Below, piece after piece: positions 56,311 to 64,000 of a stretch of 64,000 nt of DNA. This DNA comes from Bacillus proteolyticus. Lineage in GTDB: Bacteria > Bacillota > Bacilli > Bacillales > Bacillaceae_G. The position numbers and the translations under genes are program-made. Positions within the stretch are counted from its first letter, which is position 1, and the number at the start of each line of letters is the position of its first letter. Where the stretch lies: the NCBI RefSeq assembly GCF_001884065.1, contig NZ_MACH01000054.1, positions 62,001-126,000 of the forward strand, given 5' to 3'. The notes under the pieces were generated by a model, which did not search any database, was not told where the DNA came from, and saw only the letters and a program-made list of their open reading frames with translations.

Positions 56311-58503
56311 GTGAAGACCAATGTACATAAAATTGATAAGTGGGGGAAGTTAGGCGCTTTTTTGTATCAATTTCGTTATACAGTAATCGTCGTATTACTA
56401 CTACTCGCAATAGCGCTCGGTATTTTTGCTCCAAAGCTTCCGGGAGTATTAGGTGGTGATGGTTTCCAAACGGAAGGGGATTATCAAAAGACGAAAGAAA
56501 TTTTAGATAAAGATTTTAAGCAGTCTCAGGATACACTTTTACTCATTTTTGAGAAGAACAAGGATGCTTCACATGAGGAGTTTCAAAAAGGTATAGAGGG
56601 AATTATAAAACATATTCAAGAGAAAGAAACGTATGAGTCTTTCCATCATCCGATAGAAAATAAAGTGATGCTACAAGATGATATCGGTTATGCGACGATT
56701 TTATTTTCCGGGAAAACAAATAAAGATCGAATGGAAAAGACATTGCAATTTGCTGATGAAATCAAGAAAGAAAGTAGTGCAGTATTAAAAGTAACACCGA
56801 CAGGGTATCCGAAAATTAATCAAGAGATTAATGAAAGAACACAAAATGATTTAAAAGTAGCAGAGATGATCGGTTTACCTATTGCTTTTCTCGTACTATT
56901 ATTCTCATTTGGTAGTCTGCTTGCGTCTATTTTACCGATTTTAAATGGGATATTAAGTGTAATTAGTACGATGGGGATTTTATATTTTATCGGCGTTGAT
57001 AAAGAGTTATCTATTTTCGTGTTAAATGTTGCACCGATGATTGGGCTCGCATTATCAATTGATTTTGCACTGTTATTTGTAAATCGCTTTCGAGAGGAAG
57101 TTGCGAAGAGAACAGTGAAAGAGGCAATCGCGATTACGTATCAAACCGCGGGACGCGCTATCGTATTTTCAGGGTTATGTGTATTCGTCGGTTTATCCGG
57201 TTTATTTTTCTTTAAGATAGACTATATTCAATCTGTTGCCATTAGCGGGATGATTGTTGTCATTATGAGTATTTTATTTTCACTCACACTCCTTCCTGCA
57301 CTGTTATCTTTAATCGGAAAAAGAATATTAAAAAAGAATCAGGTAGCACCTACTCCATCGAATGTATGGCGTAAATTTGCACAGTTTGTAATGAAACATC
57401 CAGTCGTAATGATTGTTGCTGTTACAACATTTATTGTTATTTGTTTATTACCACTACGTACAGCTAATTTGCAGTTTCCTGGTGTTGAAGCATTACCAGA
57501 AAAGAGTGATACGAGAGTTGCATTTGAGAAGTATGAAGAAGCCTTTAATAAGACGGTCAAAACACACGCCGATGTTACTTTAGTAGTAGAGACGAAGGAT
57601 GATATAACGGAAAAAGAAAGCTTACAAAAGGTGGAAGATGTCGTTCAAAAGTTAAAAGATGACAAGCAAGTATATAAGGTGACAAGTGTATATGACGTGC
57701 TAAATGGAATGAAAGCAGATCAAGTTGCGGGAATGTTACAATCACCAGAAGCGGCGAAAATAGTTCCTGTATTTGAAGCGTATACGAAAGGAAATAAAAC
57801 AACAATGGAAGTCTTTTTGGATACGAAGCCAAGTACAGAAACTGCAAAACAATGGGTTCGTGATTTCAAAAAGAATTATAAAGAAAACGATGTTACTTAT
57901 TATTTAGGCGGGATGACAACGTTCCAACAAGAGTTGGAAGATGAAATTAAAGATAAAGTTGCAATTGGTATGTCTGTTATATTTGGGTCAACCTTTGTCA
58001 TTTTATTATTCGCATTCCGTTCGATACTCATTCCAATAAAGGCGATTATTATGAATGTACTTAGTTTAAGTGCAACAATTGGAATTGTTATTTGGTTATT
58101 TGAAGGTGGTCATTTCGGATTAGATGAGAGTTCAGTTTTATTTGTATTACCAATCTTTATTTTCGGCCTCGTATTTGGGCTTAGCATGGATTATGAAGTA
58201 TTTCTTATTTCACGAATCCATGAGTTATATGAGGAAACTGGAGATAACGATCAAGCAACGCTAGAAGGGCTTGTCTCGACAAGCCGCATCATTACATCCG
58301 CTGCTTTAATTATGATTGTTGTTACCGGTGCGTTCGCCTTTACTGATATTTTGCCAGTAAAGCAGATGGGTATTGGAGTCGCATTAGCGATATTTCTTGA
58401 TGCAACAATTATTCGCCTTATGCTCGTACCAAGTTTAATGAAATTGTTTGGAGATTGGAACTGGTGGTTACCATTCCGAAAGAAAAAAGAAAAATCGTCC
58501 TAA
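56311..58503 (+). CDS. MmpL/RND-superfamily transporter
   Basis: 730 residues. Two halves, each with a large outer loop and six helices: the first has LSIDFALLFVNRFREE and the second LSMDYEVFLISRIHEL, which carry the Asp-Tyr/Phe proton-relay residues of MmpL proteins. It resembles B. subtilis YdfJ and YdgH. It should export lipids or drugs with proton motive force; the substrate is unknown. The start is GTG with GTAGGTGAAAA upstream. Confidence 0.88.
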   Translation: MKTNVHKIDKWGKLGAFLYQFRYTVIVVLLLLAIALGIFAPKLPGVLGGDGFQTEGDYQKTKEILDKDFKQSQDTLLLIFEKNKDASHEEFQKGIEGIIKHIQEKETYESFHHPIENKVMLQDDIGYATILFSGKTNKDRMEKTLQFADEIKKESSAVLKVTPTGYPKINQEINERTQNDLKVAEMIGLPIAFLVLLFSFGSLLASILPILNGILSVISTMGILYFIGVDKELSIFVLNVAPMIGLALSIDFALLFVNRFREEVAKRTVKEAIAITYQTAGRAIVFSGLCVFVGLSGLFFFKIDYIQSVAISGMIVVIMSILFSLTLLPALLSLIGKRILKKNQVAPTPSNVWRKFAQFVMKHPVVMIVAVTTFIVICLLPLRTANLQFPGVEALPEKSDTRVAFEKYEEAFNKTVKTHADVTLVVETKDDITEKESLQKVEDVVQKLKDDKQVYKVTSVYDVLNGMKADQVAGMLQSPEAAKIVPVFEAYTKGNKTTMEVFLDTKPSTETAKQWVRDFKKNYKENDVTYYLGGMTTFQQELEDEIKDKVAIGMSVIFGSTFVILLFAFRSILIPIKAIIMNVLSLSATIGIVIWLFEGGHFGLDESSVLFVLPIFIFGLVFGLSMDYEVFLISRIHELYEETGDNDQATLEGLVSTSRIITSAALIMIVVTGAFAFTDILPVKQMGIGVALAIFLDATIIRLMLVPSLMKLFGDWNWWLPFRKKKEKSS

Positions 58504-58537
58504 AAAATACTCATCTATAAGGTGAGTATTTTTTTTA
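58502..58537 (+). terminator. Terminator after the MmpL gene
   Basis: AAAAATACTCA pairs with TGAGTATTTTT, T-run follows. Confidence 0.85.
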
Positions 58538-58605
58538 TGAATAGCAAGGCCTATATTTTGCAAATAGTATGTGATAAGAACATTACATACAAGTAGGTGA
58601 AGGCA

Positions 58606-59022
58606 ATGTTTCGTTATTTTAAGTTTAAGCTAAATGATACAGTACAGTTTGCTGAAAAAGATGGACATATGTATCGCATTGTCGGTTATCGGTTAGAAAA
58701 AGGATTTTATCCAAAAGATGAATGGACTCATATCATTTATGAACTGCTTAGAGAATTTGATGGGTATACGATGGATGCGGAAGAAGAGGAACTTGTAAAG
58801 GTCATTCAAGTAGAGGATGAGTATTACAAAATACAAGAAGTATCGGGGTATCGTTATCCAGTAAAAATGAAGCAAAAGCAGCAAGTTATGAAAGGAGAGA
58901 AGATAGACGACTTATTAGATACGTACAACGACTATAAACGATTGGCAGATTTCTTTAAAGATTTATCGTATGAACAAAAGGCTGAAGCAGTATTGCAAGA
59001 AATGAAAAGGATTAGAGCATGA
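58606..59022 (+). CDS. Conserved hypothetical protein
   Basis: 138 residues, soluble and charged. The first half (FKFKLNDTVQFAEKDGHMYRIVGYRLE) suggests a small beta barrel; the second half is helical (DDLLDTYNDYKRLADFF, EQKAEAVLQEMKRIRA). The family is not recognised. ATG 58606 is chosen over the in-frame GTG 58597 because AGGTGAAGG stands before it. It is followed by a short hairpin (GCAGTCT...AGACTGT). Confidence 0.6.
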   Translation: MFRYFKFKLNDTVQFAEKDGHMYRIVGYRLEKGFYPKDEWTHIIYELLREFDGYTMDAEEEELVKVIQVEDEYYKIQEVSGYRYPVKMKQKQQVMKGEKIDDLLDTYNDYKRLADFFKDLSYEQKAEAVLQEMKRIRA

Positions 59023-59120
59023 GGGGCAGTCTATTATAAGACTGTCTTCTCTTTTTGGCGGTGCATCAAAGTGTATTTTCCGTTACAATGAGAGAATCAA
59101 TAGAAATAAGGTGATACAGT

Positions 59121-60044
59121 ATGGAGACAAAGAAAAAGGGCGAATGGTGTGAAATTACGGTTCCAGCGATATGGAATAGTATAAGCATTGAATCGCTGTT
59201 AAAAGTAGAATGGGAAGTGCCAAAAAAATTATTACATCAGCTTCGTATGGAAAAAGGTATTACGGTTAACGGAGAACAGAGGAGATGGGATGAACTTTTA
59301 AAAGAAGGAGATAAGTTACAAGTTCATATGTTTATGGAGGAGGAGTACGGCGTAAATCCAGAATATGGTGAATTAGATGTAGTGTATGAAGACGATCACG
59401 TACTCATTGTAAATAAGCCCGAGCAAATGGATACACATCCATCTGAAAAAGATGGGACGGGAACACTTGCCAATCTTGTTGCTTTTCATTTTCAAATGCA
59501 AGGTTTAGAGACTAAGGTTCGCCATATTCATAGGTTAGACAAAGATACGACAGGTGGTGTTGTATTCGCAAAACATAGAATTGCGGGTGCAATTATGGAT
59601 CGTTTATTAATGGAACGGAAAATTAAAAGAACGTATGCGGCACTTGTTGAAGGAAAAGTAAAAAAGAAGCAAGGGAAAATTGATGCAGCTATCGGAAGAG
59701 ATCGACATCACGCTACAAGGCGCCGCGTTTCTCCAAAGGGAGACCAAGCTATAACATATTATAAAGTAGAGAAATATTTTAACAAACAAAATGCTACGCT
59801 CGTAACGTTACAGTTAGAAACCGGTAGAACACATCAAATTCGTGTTCATATGAGCTATAATGGAAATCCGTTAGTAGGGGATGTATTATATGGTGGACAA
59901 ACAAAATACATGTCTCATCAAGCGCTACATGCGATGAAGATTAATTTTTTACATCCAATTACGAAAGAAGAGATCATGGTTGACGTACCTTTCCCTGCAA
60001 ATTTAAACAATACAATGAAAAAATTTGAAAGAGAAAACGGGTAA
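59121..60044 (+). CDS. RluA-family pseudouridine synthase
   Basis: 307 residues. It isomerises uridine to pseudouridine in rRNA or tRNA. An S4-like N-terminal region (KLLHQLRMEKGITVNGEQRRWDELLKEGDKL) precedes the catalytic domain with VLIVNKPEQMDTHPS and HRLDKDTTGGVVFAKH, where the Asp is catalytic. GRTHQIRVHMSYNGNPLVGDVLYGG (given in part) is the family motif III. It resembles RluD/YlyB-type proteins; the target site cannot be named. ATAAGGTGA precedes the ATG. Confidence 0.9.
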   Translation: METKKKGEWCEITVPAIWNSISIESLLKVEWEVPKKLLHQLRMEKGITVNGEQRRWDELLKEGDKLQVHMFMEEEYGVNPEYGELDVVYEDDHVLIVNKPEQMDTHPSEKDGTGTLANLVAFHFQMQGLETKVRHIHRLDKDTTGGVVFAKHRIAGAIMDRLLMERKIKRTYAALVEGKVKKKQGKIDAAIGRDRHHATRRRVSPKGDQAITYYKVEKYFNKQNATLVTLQLETGRTHQIRVHMSYNGNPLVGDVLYGGQTKYMSHQALHAMKINFLHPITKEEIMVDVPFPANLNNTMKKFERENG

Positions 60045-60135
60045 AGTGTAAGTTTAAACTTGAAAAAGGTAGATTTTTGCAGGGATTTCTCTAAAAGAGG
60101 CGAAGCCGTTAAGAGAAAAGAGAGGTGAGAATCAC

Positions 60136-60741
60136 TTGGTCAAATATAAATACGTGCTAGGAATATTTTTCGCTTGTCTTTTACTTACTCTATGCATCTA
60201 TCCATATTTACCAACTCGTATGGCAGTGCATTGGAACGAGAATGGTGTAGCGAATGAGTTTATAAGTAAACAAGTTGTCGTGTTATCTCTGCCTGTCCTT
60301 ATTATTTTTTTACATGGATTTGTGTATATTATTTCACATAATATATATAAGTTTAACGAAGGAGAGCATTTTAGTGTAAGCGGATTTATAAAGAGTATTA
60401 CTTTATTTATGTTGTTTATCCATATGCTTATTCTTTTTATTAATTTGAGAAGTATTATATTCTTTCAGACAGGACTAACGATTGGAATTAGTATGTTTCT
60501 TTTTATGCTTAGTAAAGTGTTTAAAAAGGTGAAGGATACAGAGAAAGAACCAATCAAATTACAAAAAATCCGTTTAGTTAGTAGGCGAATCTTTCAAGTG
60601 ATGGCATGTAGCATATTATTTTCATTGCTTTTGAGCCTAAAATGGGGATTTTATGTATTAATTAGTGTGATAAGCTTCGGGTCTATTTTATTTATGTTCT
60701 ACATTTTATATTCGTACATAATAGAAAGTTATGAAATTTAA
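60136..60741 (+). CDS. DUF1648-domain membrane protein
   Basis: 201 residues with about five transmembrane helices. The N-terminal segment YPYLPTRMAVHWNENGVANEF is the DUF1648 signature found in SdpI-type immunity proteins and related membrane proteins. The SdpI C-terminal motif is not seen. It may be an immunity-like or sensor-linked protein, but the role is unknown. The start is TTG with GAGAGGTGAGAA before it. Confidence 0.75.
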   Translation: MVKYKYVLGIFFACLLLTLCIYPYLPTRMAVHWNENGVANEFISKQVVVLSLPVLIIFLHGFVYIISHNIYKFNEGEHFSVSGFIKSITLFMLFIHMLILFINLRSIIFFQTGLTIGISMFLFMLSKVFKKVKDTEKEPIKLQKIRLVSRRIFQVMACSILFSLLLSLKWGFYVLISVISFGSILFMFYILYSYIIESYEI

Positions 60742-60775
60742 AAAAGAGTCTTCTCCTAATGAGAAGACTCTTTTA
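60741..60775. terminator. Bidirectional terminator
   Basis: AAAAGAGTCTTCTC pairs perfectly with GAGAAGACTCTTTT; it ends both convergent genes. Confidence 0.9.
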
Positions 60776-60781
60776 ATCTAT

Positions 60782-61573
60782 TTACTTCGTAATAAATTGT
60801 TGTGTCCAGTAGTTACCGCTTTCTACATAACCAACACCGATGTGAGTGAAGCTATTATTTAAGATGTTTGCACGGTGTCCAGCACTGTTCATCCAAGCTT
60901 GTACTACCTCTTCAGGTGTACGTTGGCCTTGAGCGATGTTTTCACCTGCAGATGTATAAGAAATACCAAATTTCTTCATCATGTCAAACGGAGACCCGTA
61001 TGTAGGGCTGTTATGATCAAAGTAGTTATTTTTTTGCATATCTTCAGATTTAATGCGCGCTACTTTGCTTAATTCAGTATCGATTTTTAGTGCTGGTAGG
61101 CCTTGTTTTGTACGCTCAGCGTTTGTTAATTCAACAACACGTTGTTCGAACTCACTTAAAGATTTTGCTTCTTCAGCAGGCTTTTGCTCAGCTGGTTTTT
61201 GTTCTGTAGGTTTTTGAGTATTGTTGTTTTCAGCAGGCTTTTGCTCAGCTGGTTTTTGTTCAGCAGGCTTTTGAGTTTCTGGCTTAGCTGTTGGTTGCTC
61301 AGTTACAACATTTTCAGTAGGCTGTTGACCAGGAATGAAGCAATCTTGTTGGAATTGTCCTTGATTCCATTGTGCTAATGATTCAACTCCCATAGATTGT
61401 AAGAATGCTTGTAATTCTTGCTGGCTCATTTGCTTCATCATCATTTTTGAATGCTGAATATTTTGAACCTTTATGTTAGATGGTTGTACTGTTGCAGCTT
61501 GTGCATCTAAAGAAGATACTCCTAAAGTAAGAGCTGTTGCAGCAGCTACAGATAATAAAACACGCTTTTTCAT
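60782..61573 (-). CDS. Secreted CAP/SCP-domain protein (YkwD-like)
   Basis: 263 residues. A signal peptide (residues 1-26, ending AQA-A) is followed by a polar region, then Lys/Pro/Glu-rich repeats (QKPAEQKPAE and variants, about 85-140) that look like a wall-spanning linker, and a C-terminal CAP domain: LTNAERTKQGLPAL, YFDHNSPTYGSPFDMM, GENIAQGQRTPEEVV and WMNSAGHRANILN. The histidines and glutamates of the CAP site are all there. Related Bacillus proteins are secreted during sporulation or growth; the activity is unclear. AGGGGGACAC precedes the ATG. Confidence 0.88.
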   Translation of the reverse strand: MKKRVLLSVAAATALTLGVSSLDAQAATVQPSNIKVQNIQHSKMMMKQMSQQELQAFLQSMGVESLAQWNQGQFQQDCFIPGQQPTENVVTEQPTAKPETQKPAEQKPAEQKPAENNNTQKPTEQKPAEQKPAEEAKSLSEFEQRVVELTNAERTKQGLPALKIDTELSKVARIKSEDMQKNNYFDHNSPTYGSPFDMMKKFGISYTSAGENIAQGQRTPEEVVQAWMNSAGHRANILNNSFTHIGVGYVESGNYWTQQFITK

Positions 61574-61623
61574 GATGTGTGTCCCCCTATATAAAGTTTT
61601 AATTTGTTTTCACACGATTTGTT

Positions 61624-61648
61624 TTTGACAGCCTGTCTGACTGACAAA
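61624..61648. promoter_or_regulatory. Imperfect dyad upstream of the CAP-domain gene
   Basis: TTTGACAGCCTGTCTGACTGACAAA is a 25-base dyad (outer TTTG/CAAA and inner CAG/CTG pairs agree), about 50-75 bases before the start. It is also made of repeated CTGACTGAC-like steps. It could be a TetR-type operator. No binding protein is known to me. Confidence 0.4.
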
Positions 61649-61966
61649 TTCATCGTAGCATACAATTTACAAGAAAAAAGATGGAAAAAAATTCATAGAC
61701 TTCAAAATTACCTAATTTATCCTAGAGGAAGAAAAGGGCGGAAATAAGAGAAACATAGAGTATAAAAGGAATTTTCAGCATTTTTATACTTCGTTTTAAG
61801 AGGGGGGGTTGGATAAAGTTACCTAAATAGAAAATGAAGAATCCTATTGTATCAATGGTTTGAGCAATTTTCAGAGGAATATAATGGATTGATTTTTACA
61901 AAACTGTAATGTTTCTGTTGTTCTTTTTTATAATAAAGTAACATATTTTTAATGTTGTAGCAGACA

Positions 61967-62013
61967 AAAAAGCGGCTATCTCTTTACATAGACGAAGGAG
62001 ATAGCCGTTTTCC
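61967..62013 (-). terminator. Terminator after glcF
   Basis: AAAAGCGGCTATCTC pairs with GAGATAGCCGTTTT; on the minus strand a T-run follows. Confidence 0.85.
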
Positions 62014-62027
62014 TATTATTACGTATG

Positions 62028-63356
62028 TTACGAGTTAGTTTCAATTGCTTCTAATAATAAATCTACGATGTGAATTCCTCTCATTTTATGAGAAAGACCT
62101 TCCCGTTCAATGCCTAATTTCATTTGTAATAGACAACCTGGATTTGCAGTAACAATCGTTGCTGCATCTGTTTCATGTACACAGTCCATTTTATAATCTA
62201 GGAATTCCATTGATAACTCTGAATGAACAATGTTGTAAATACCAGCAGAACCACAGCAGCGGTCCGCATCTTTCATTTCACGGTATGTCGCGCCTTGGAT
62301 GGCTTCTAGTAACATACGAGGTTCAGAAGATGTTCGCATAACATTGCGTAAATGACAAGAGTCTTGATACGTAATGATTTGTGGCGTGAGTCGTAAGTCA
62401 GTACGTTTATGGAAATCTAATTCTACTAGTATAGCGGTAATATCTTTAATTTTAGAAACAAACTGCTTTGCTCGCTTTGCCCACTTAGGATCATCCTTTA
62501 ACAAATAATCATAATCTACGAGATAAGCTCCGCAACCACCTGCATTCGTAATAATATAGTCGATGTTTAAATCTTCGAATGCTTTTATATTTCGTTTTGC
62601 TAATTCTTTTGCTCCACTTTTTTCACCAGCATGCCCATGTAACGCCCCGCAGCAACTTTGTGTTTTCGGAATAACGATATCACAACCAGCTAACTGAAGA
62701 AGTTTCATCGTTGCGTTATTTGTTTCTAAAAACATCGTATCCATTAAACAACCTGTGAAGAAGGCAACTTGTTTCTTCTTTGTCACCTCAGCAGGTAAAA
62801 ATTCAGGACGATTTTGCATTGCTTTCATTTTAGGGACTTTTGGTAAAACGAGATCCATCGTTGCAAGTGTTTCAGGGAATAACTTCATAATACCTGTTTT
62901 ATGTGTTAGCGTTTGTAAACCAGAACGCTGGTAAAATCCGATTAGTCCTGTTAATGTTCTCATTCGATTTTGATGAGGGAATAGTCCTTCAAATACAACT
63001 TTACGAACAGCTCTCACGGGCACCGAGAACTTTTTATTTTGATTTATAATATCACGAGCTTCTTCTAATAAATGTCCATAATTCACACCAGATGGACAAA
63101 CAGGCTCACAAGCTCGGCAGCCAAGGCAAACATTTAATGTATTTTCAATATCTTCATCTGGCTCAATTAAGCCATCGACGACGGCTTTCATTAATGCAAT
63201 ACGCCCGCGTGGTGAATGTGATTCTTTATATCCAGATTGAATGTAAGTAGGGCAAGTCGGTAAACAAAAGCCGCATCGCATACAGTTTAGTAGTTCATCT
63301 TCACTTAATCGTTCTTTAAATTCCTTTTGAATGTTTTCCGTATTTAATGTGGTCAT
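62028..63356 (-). CDS. glcF: Glycolate oxidase iron-sulfur subunit
   Basis: 442 residues. It passes electrons from the flavin subunit to the respiratory chain during glycolate oxidation. Two ferredoxin-like 4Fe-4S motifs lie near the N-terminus (CMRCGFCLPTCPTY, about 20-34, and CLGCRACEPVCPSG, about 72-86). Two CCG domains follow (CCGALHGHAG and CCGSAGIYN), each with an upstream Cys. The ATG overlaps the TGA of glcD by four bases, so the two are translated together. A lactate-oxidising LutA/GlcF relative is possible, but the paired FAD gene supports GlcF. Confidence 0.88.
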   Translation of the reverse strand: MTTLNTENIQKEFKERLSEDELLNCMRCGFCLPTCPTYIQSGYKESHSPRGRIALMKAVVDGLIEPDEDIENTLNVCLGCRACEPVCPSGVNYGHLLEEARDIINQNKKFSVPVRAVRKVVFEGLFPHQNRMRTLTGLIGFYQRSGLQTLTHKTGIMKLFPETLATMDLVLPKVPKMKAMQNRPEFLPAEVTKKKQVAFFTGCLMDTMFLETNNATMKLLQLAGCDIVIPKTQSCCGALHGHAGEKSGAKELAKRNIKAFEDLNIDYIITNAGGCGAYLVDYDYLLKDDPKWAKRAKQFVSKIKDITAILVELDFHKRTDLRLTPQIITYQDSCHLRNVMRTSSEPRMLLEAIQGATYREMKDADRCCGSAGIYNIVHSELSMEFLDYKMDCVHETDAATIVTANPGCLLQMKLGIEREGLSHKMRGIHIVDLLLEAIETNS

Positions 63357-64000
63357 CGCTCAACCACCACTCTTTTACGAGAGTCTTTCGCGAACATTTT
63401 ACCTGGATTCATAATGTTATTTGGATCGAAGGCTTGTTTAATTCCTTGCATAGCAGCAATACCTTCTTTACCTAATTTCATTTCTAAATAAGGAGCTTTC
63501 ATCGCGCCAACACCATGTTCACCAGTAATCGTGCCACCAAGTTCAATTGCTTTCGCAAATATTTCAGCAAAAGCTTGTTCAGCTCGGTGCATTTCTTCTT
63601 CATTACGAGCATCTGTCATACAAGTTGGATGTAGGTTGCCGTCACCAGCATGACCAAAAGTACAAATAGGAATATTATATTTCTTTGCAATTGCATTAAT
63701 TGCTTCAACCATTGGAGCAATTTGTGAACGTGGTACCGTTGCATCTTCTAATATTGTAGTAGGTTTTAGTCTCGCAAGTGCTGATAGTGCACTACGACGT
63801 GCTGTACGAAGGGCATCTGCTTCCGCTTCATCTTTTGCGATGCGAACATCGACTGCATTCATGGAACGACAAACGTTAGCCATTTTTTCAATATCTCGAT
63901 TGACAACTTCGGGCGGTCCATCTTGTTCAATTAATAAAATTGCCTTCACGTCAGTTGGTAAACCGATTTGTGCAAACTCTTCTACAACTTCAATTGTCGG
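63353..64000 (-). CDS. glcD: Glycolate oxidase FAD-linked subunit, partial
   Basis: The 3' 215 codons of a gene that begins beyond the right edge; the frame is open to the last base. The product is the C-terminal cap domain of FAD-linked oxidases (FAD_oxidase_C): VPRSQIAPMVEAINAIAKKYN, CTFGHAGDGNLHP with the metal-binding His residues, GTITGEHGVGAMK and the final NIMNPGKMF. It should oxidise glycolate (or D-lactate) with FAD. It is upstream of, and overlaps, glcF. Confidence 0.9.
   Translation of the reverse strand, partial: PTIEVVEEFAQIGLPTDVKAILLIEQDGPPEVVNRDIEKMANVCRSMNAVDVRIAKDEAEADALRTARRSALSALARLKPTTILEDATVPRSQIAPMVEAINAIAKKYNIPICTFGHAGDGNLHPTCMTDARNEEEMHRAEQAFAEIFAKAIELGGTITGEHGVGAMKAPYLEMKLGKEGIAAMQGIKQAFDPNNIMNPGKMFAKDSRKRVVVER

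Larger units (their letters stand above)
61574..62027. other. Intergenic region with a dyad and a terminator
   Basis: Holds the CAP-gene promoter with the dyad at 61624-61648, then about 300 bases without a feature, and the glcF terminator at 61967-62013. Confidence 0.5.

Overview
The window is from a Bacillus cereus group chromosome (B. cereus, B. thuringiensis or B. anthracis type). The gene content and order that point to this are: CoA-disulfide reductase, odhA-odhB, a three-gene azoline-bacteriocin maturation block, then sipW-tasA-repeat protein-calY-sinR-sinI-inhA1, followed by potABCD. DNA is AT-rich, ribosome binding sites are strong AAGGAGG types, and TTG/GTG starts are common. No CRISPR array or rRNA was seen.

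Bases 1-19,500 are ordinary backbone: an M50-like membrane protein, two zinc-ribbon membrane proteins, CoA-disulfide reductase, an acetyltransferase, a frameshifted methyltransferase, the bacteriocin maturation operon (E1/ThiF-like, YcaO, SagB-type; no precursor peptide seen), odhAB, and a small XRE-regulated membrane operon whose promoter lies in a perfect 14-bp inverted repeat.

Bases 19,500-22,370 are a decayed variable stretch: a frameshifted sulfotransferase, a truncated DUF4176-like ORF, and a small membrane protein that seems to be cut by a nonsense codon.

Bases 22,395-40,801 form an integrated island of about 18.4 kb in a tRNA-Val(GAC) gene. A 47-bp direct repeat with one mismatch bounds it, a tyrosine integrase lies beside the intact tRNA, and paired TGTGACC motifs with 12-bp period sit inside each end. 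It carries a plasmid-like replication/DNA-binding gene, a frameshifted serine recombinase, an IS3 remnant and a dense set of nuclease genes that look like anti-phage defence: (a) PD-(D/E)XK nuclease plus AIPR-like protein; (b) HNH nuclease fused to six DnaJ-like zinc modules; (c) NTP-pyrophosphohydrolase-like protein plus HNH nuclease; (d) GmrSD-like DUF262/DUF1524 protein plus PD-(D/E)XK protein; (e) GIY-YIG/DUF2075 ATPase fusion plus MazG-like protein. Items (b), (c) and (e) are the best candidates for undescribed systems. All functions there are inferred from motifs.

Bases 40,804-64,000 return to backbone: a CxxC-20-CxxC protein, a D,D-carboxypeptidase, the biofilm-fibre locus (sipW, tasA, a 9 x 12-residue repeat protein, calY) with its regulators sinR and sinI, the protease gene inhA1, an aldehyde dehydrogenase, the spermidine/putrescine importer potABCD, PAP2 phosphatase, MmpL-type transporter, an RluA-type pseudouridine synthase, a CAP-domain secreted protein and glycolate oxidase subunits (glcF, partial glcD). 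Two identical-format palindromes, GTTCTT-N4-AAGAAC, lie just downstream of the likely promoters of sipW and of the repeat-protein gene and are candidate SinR operators; a looser copy overlaps the calY promoter.
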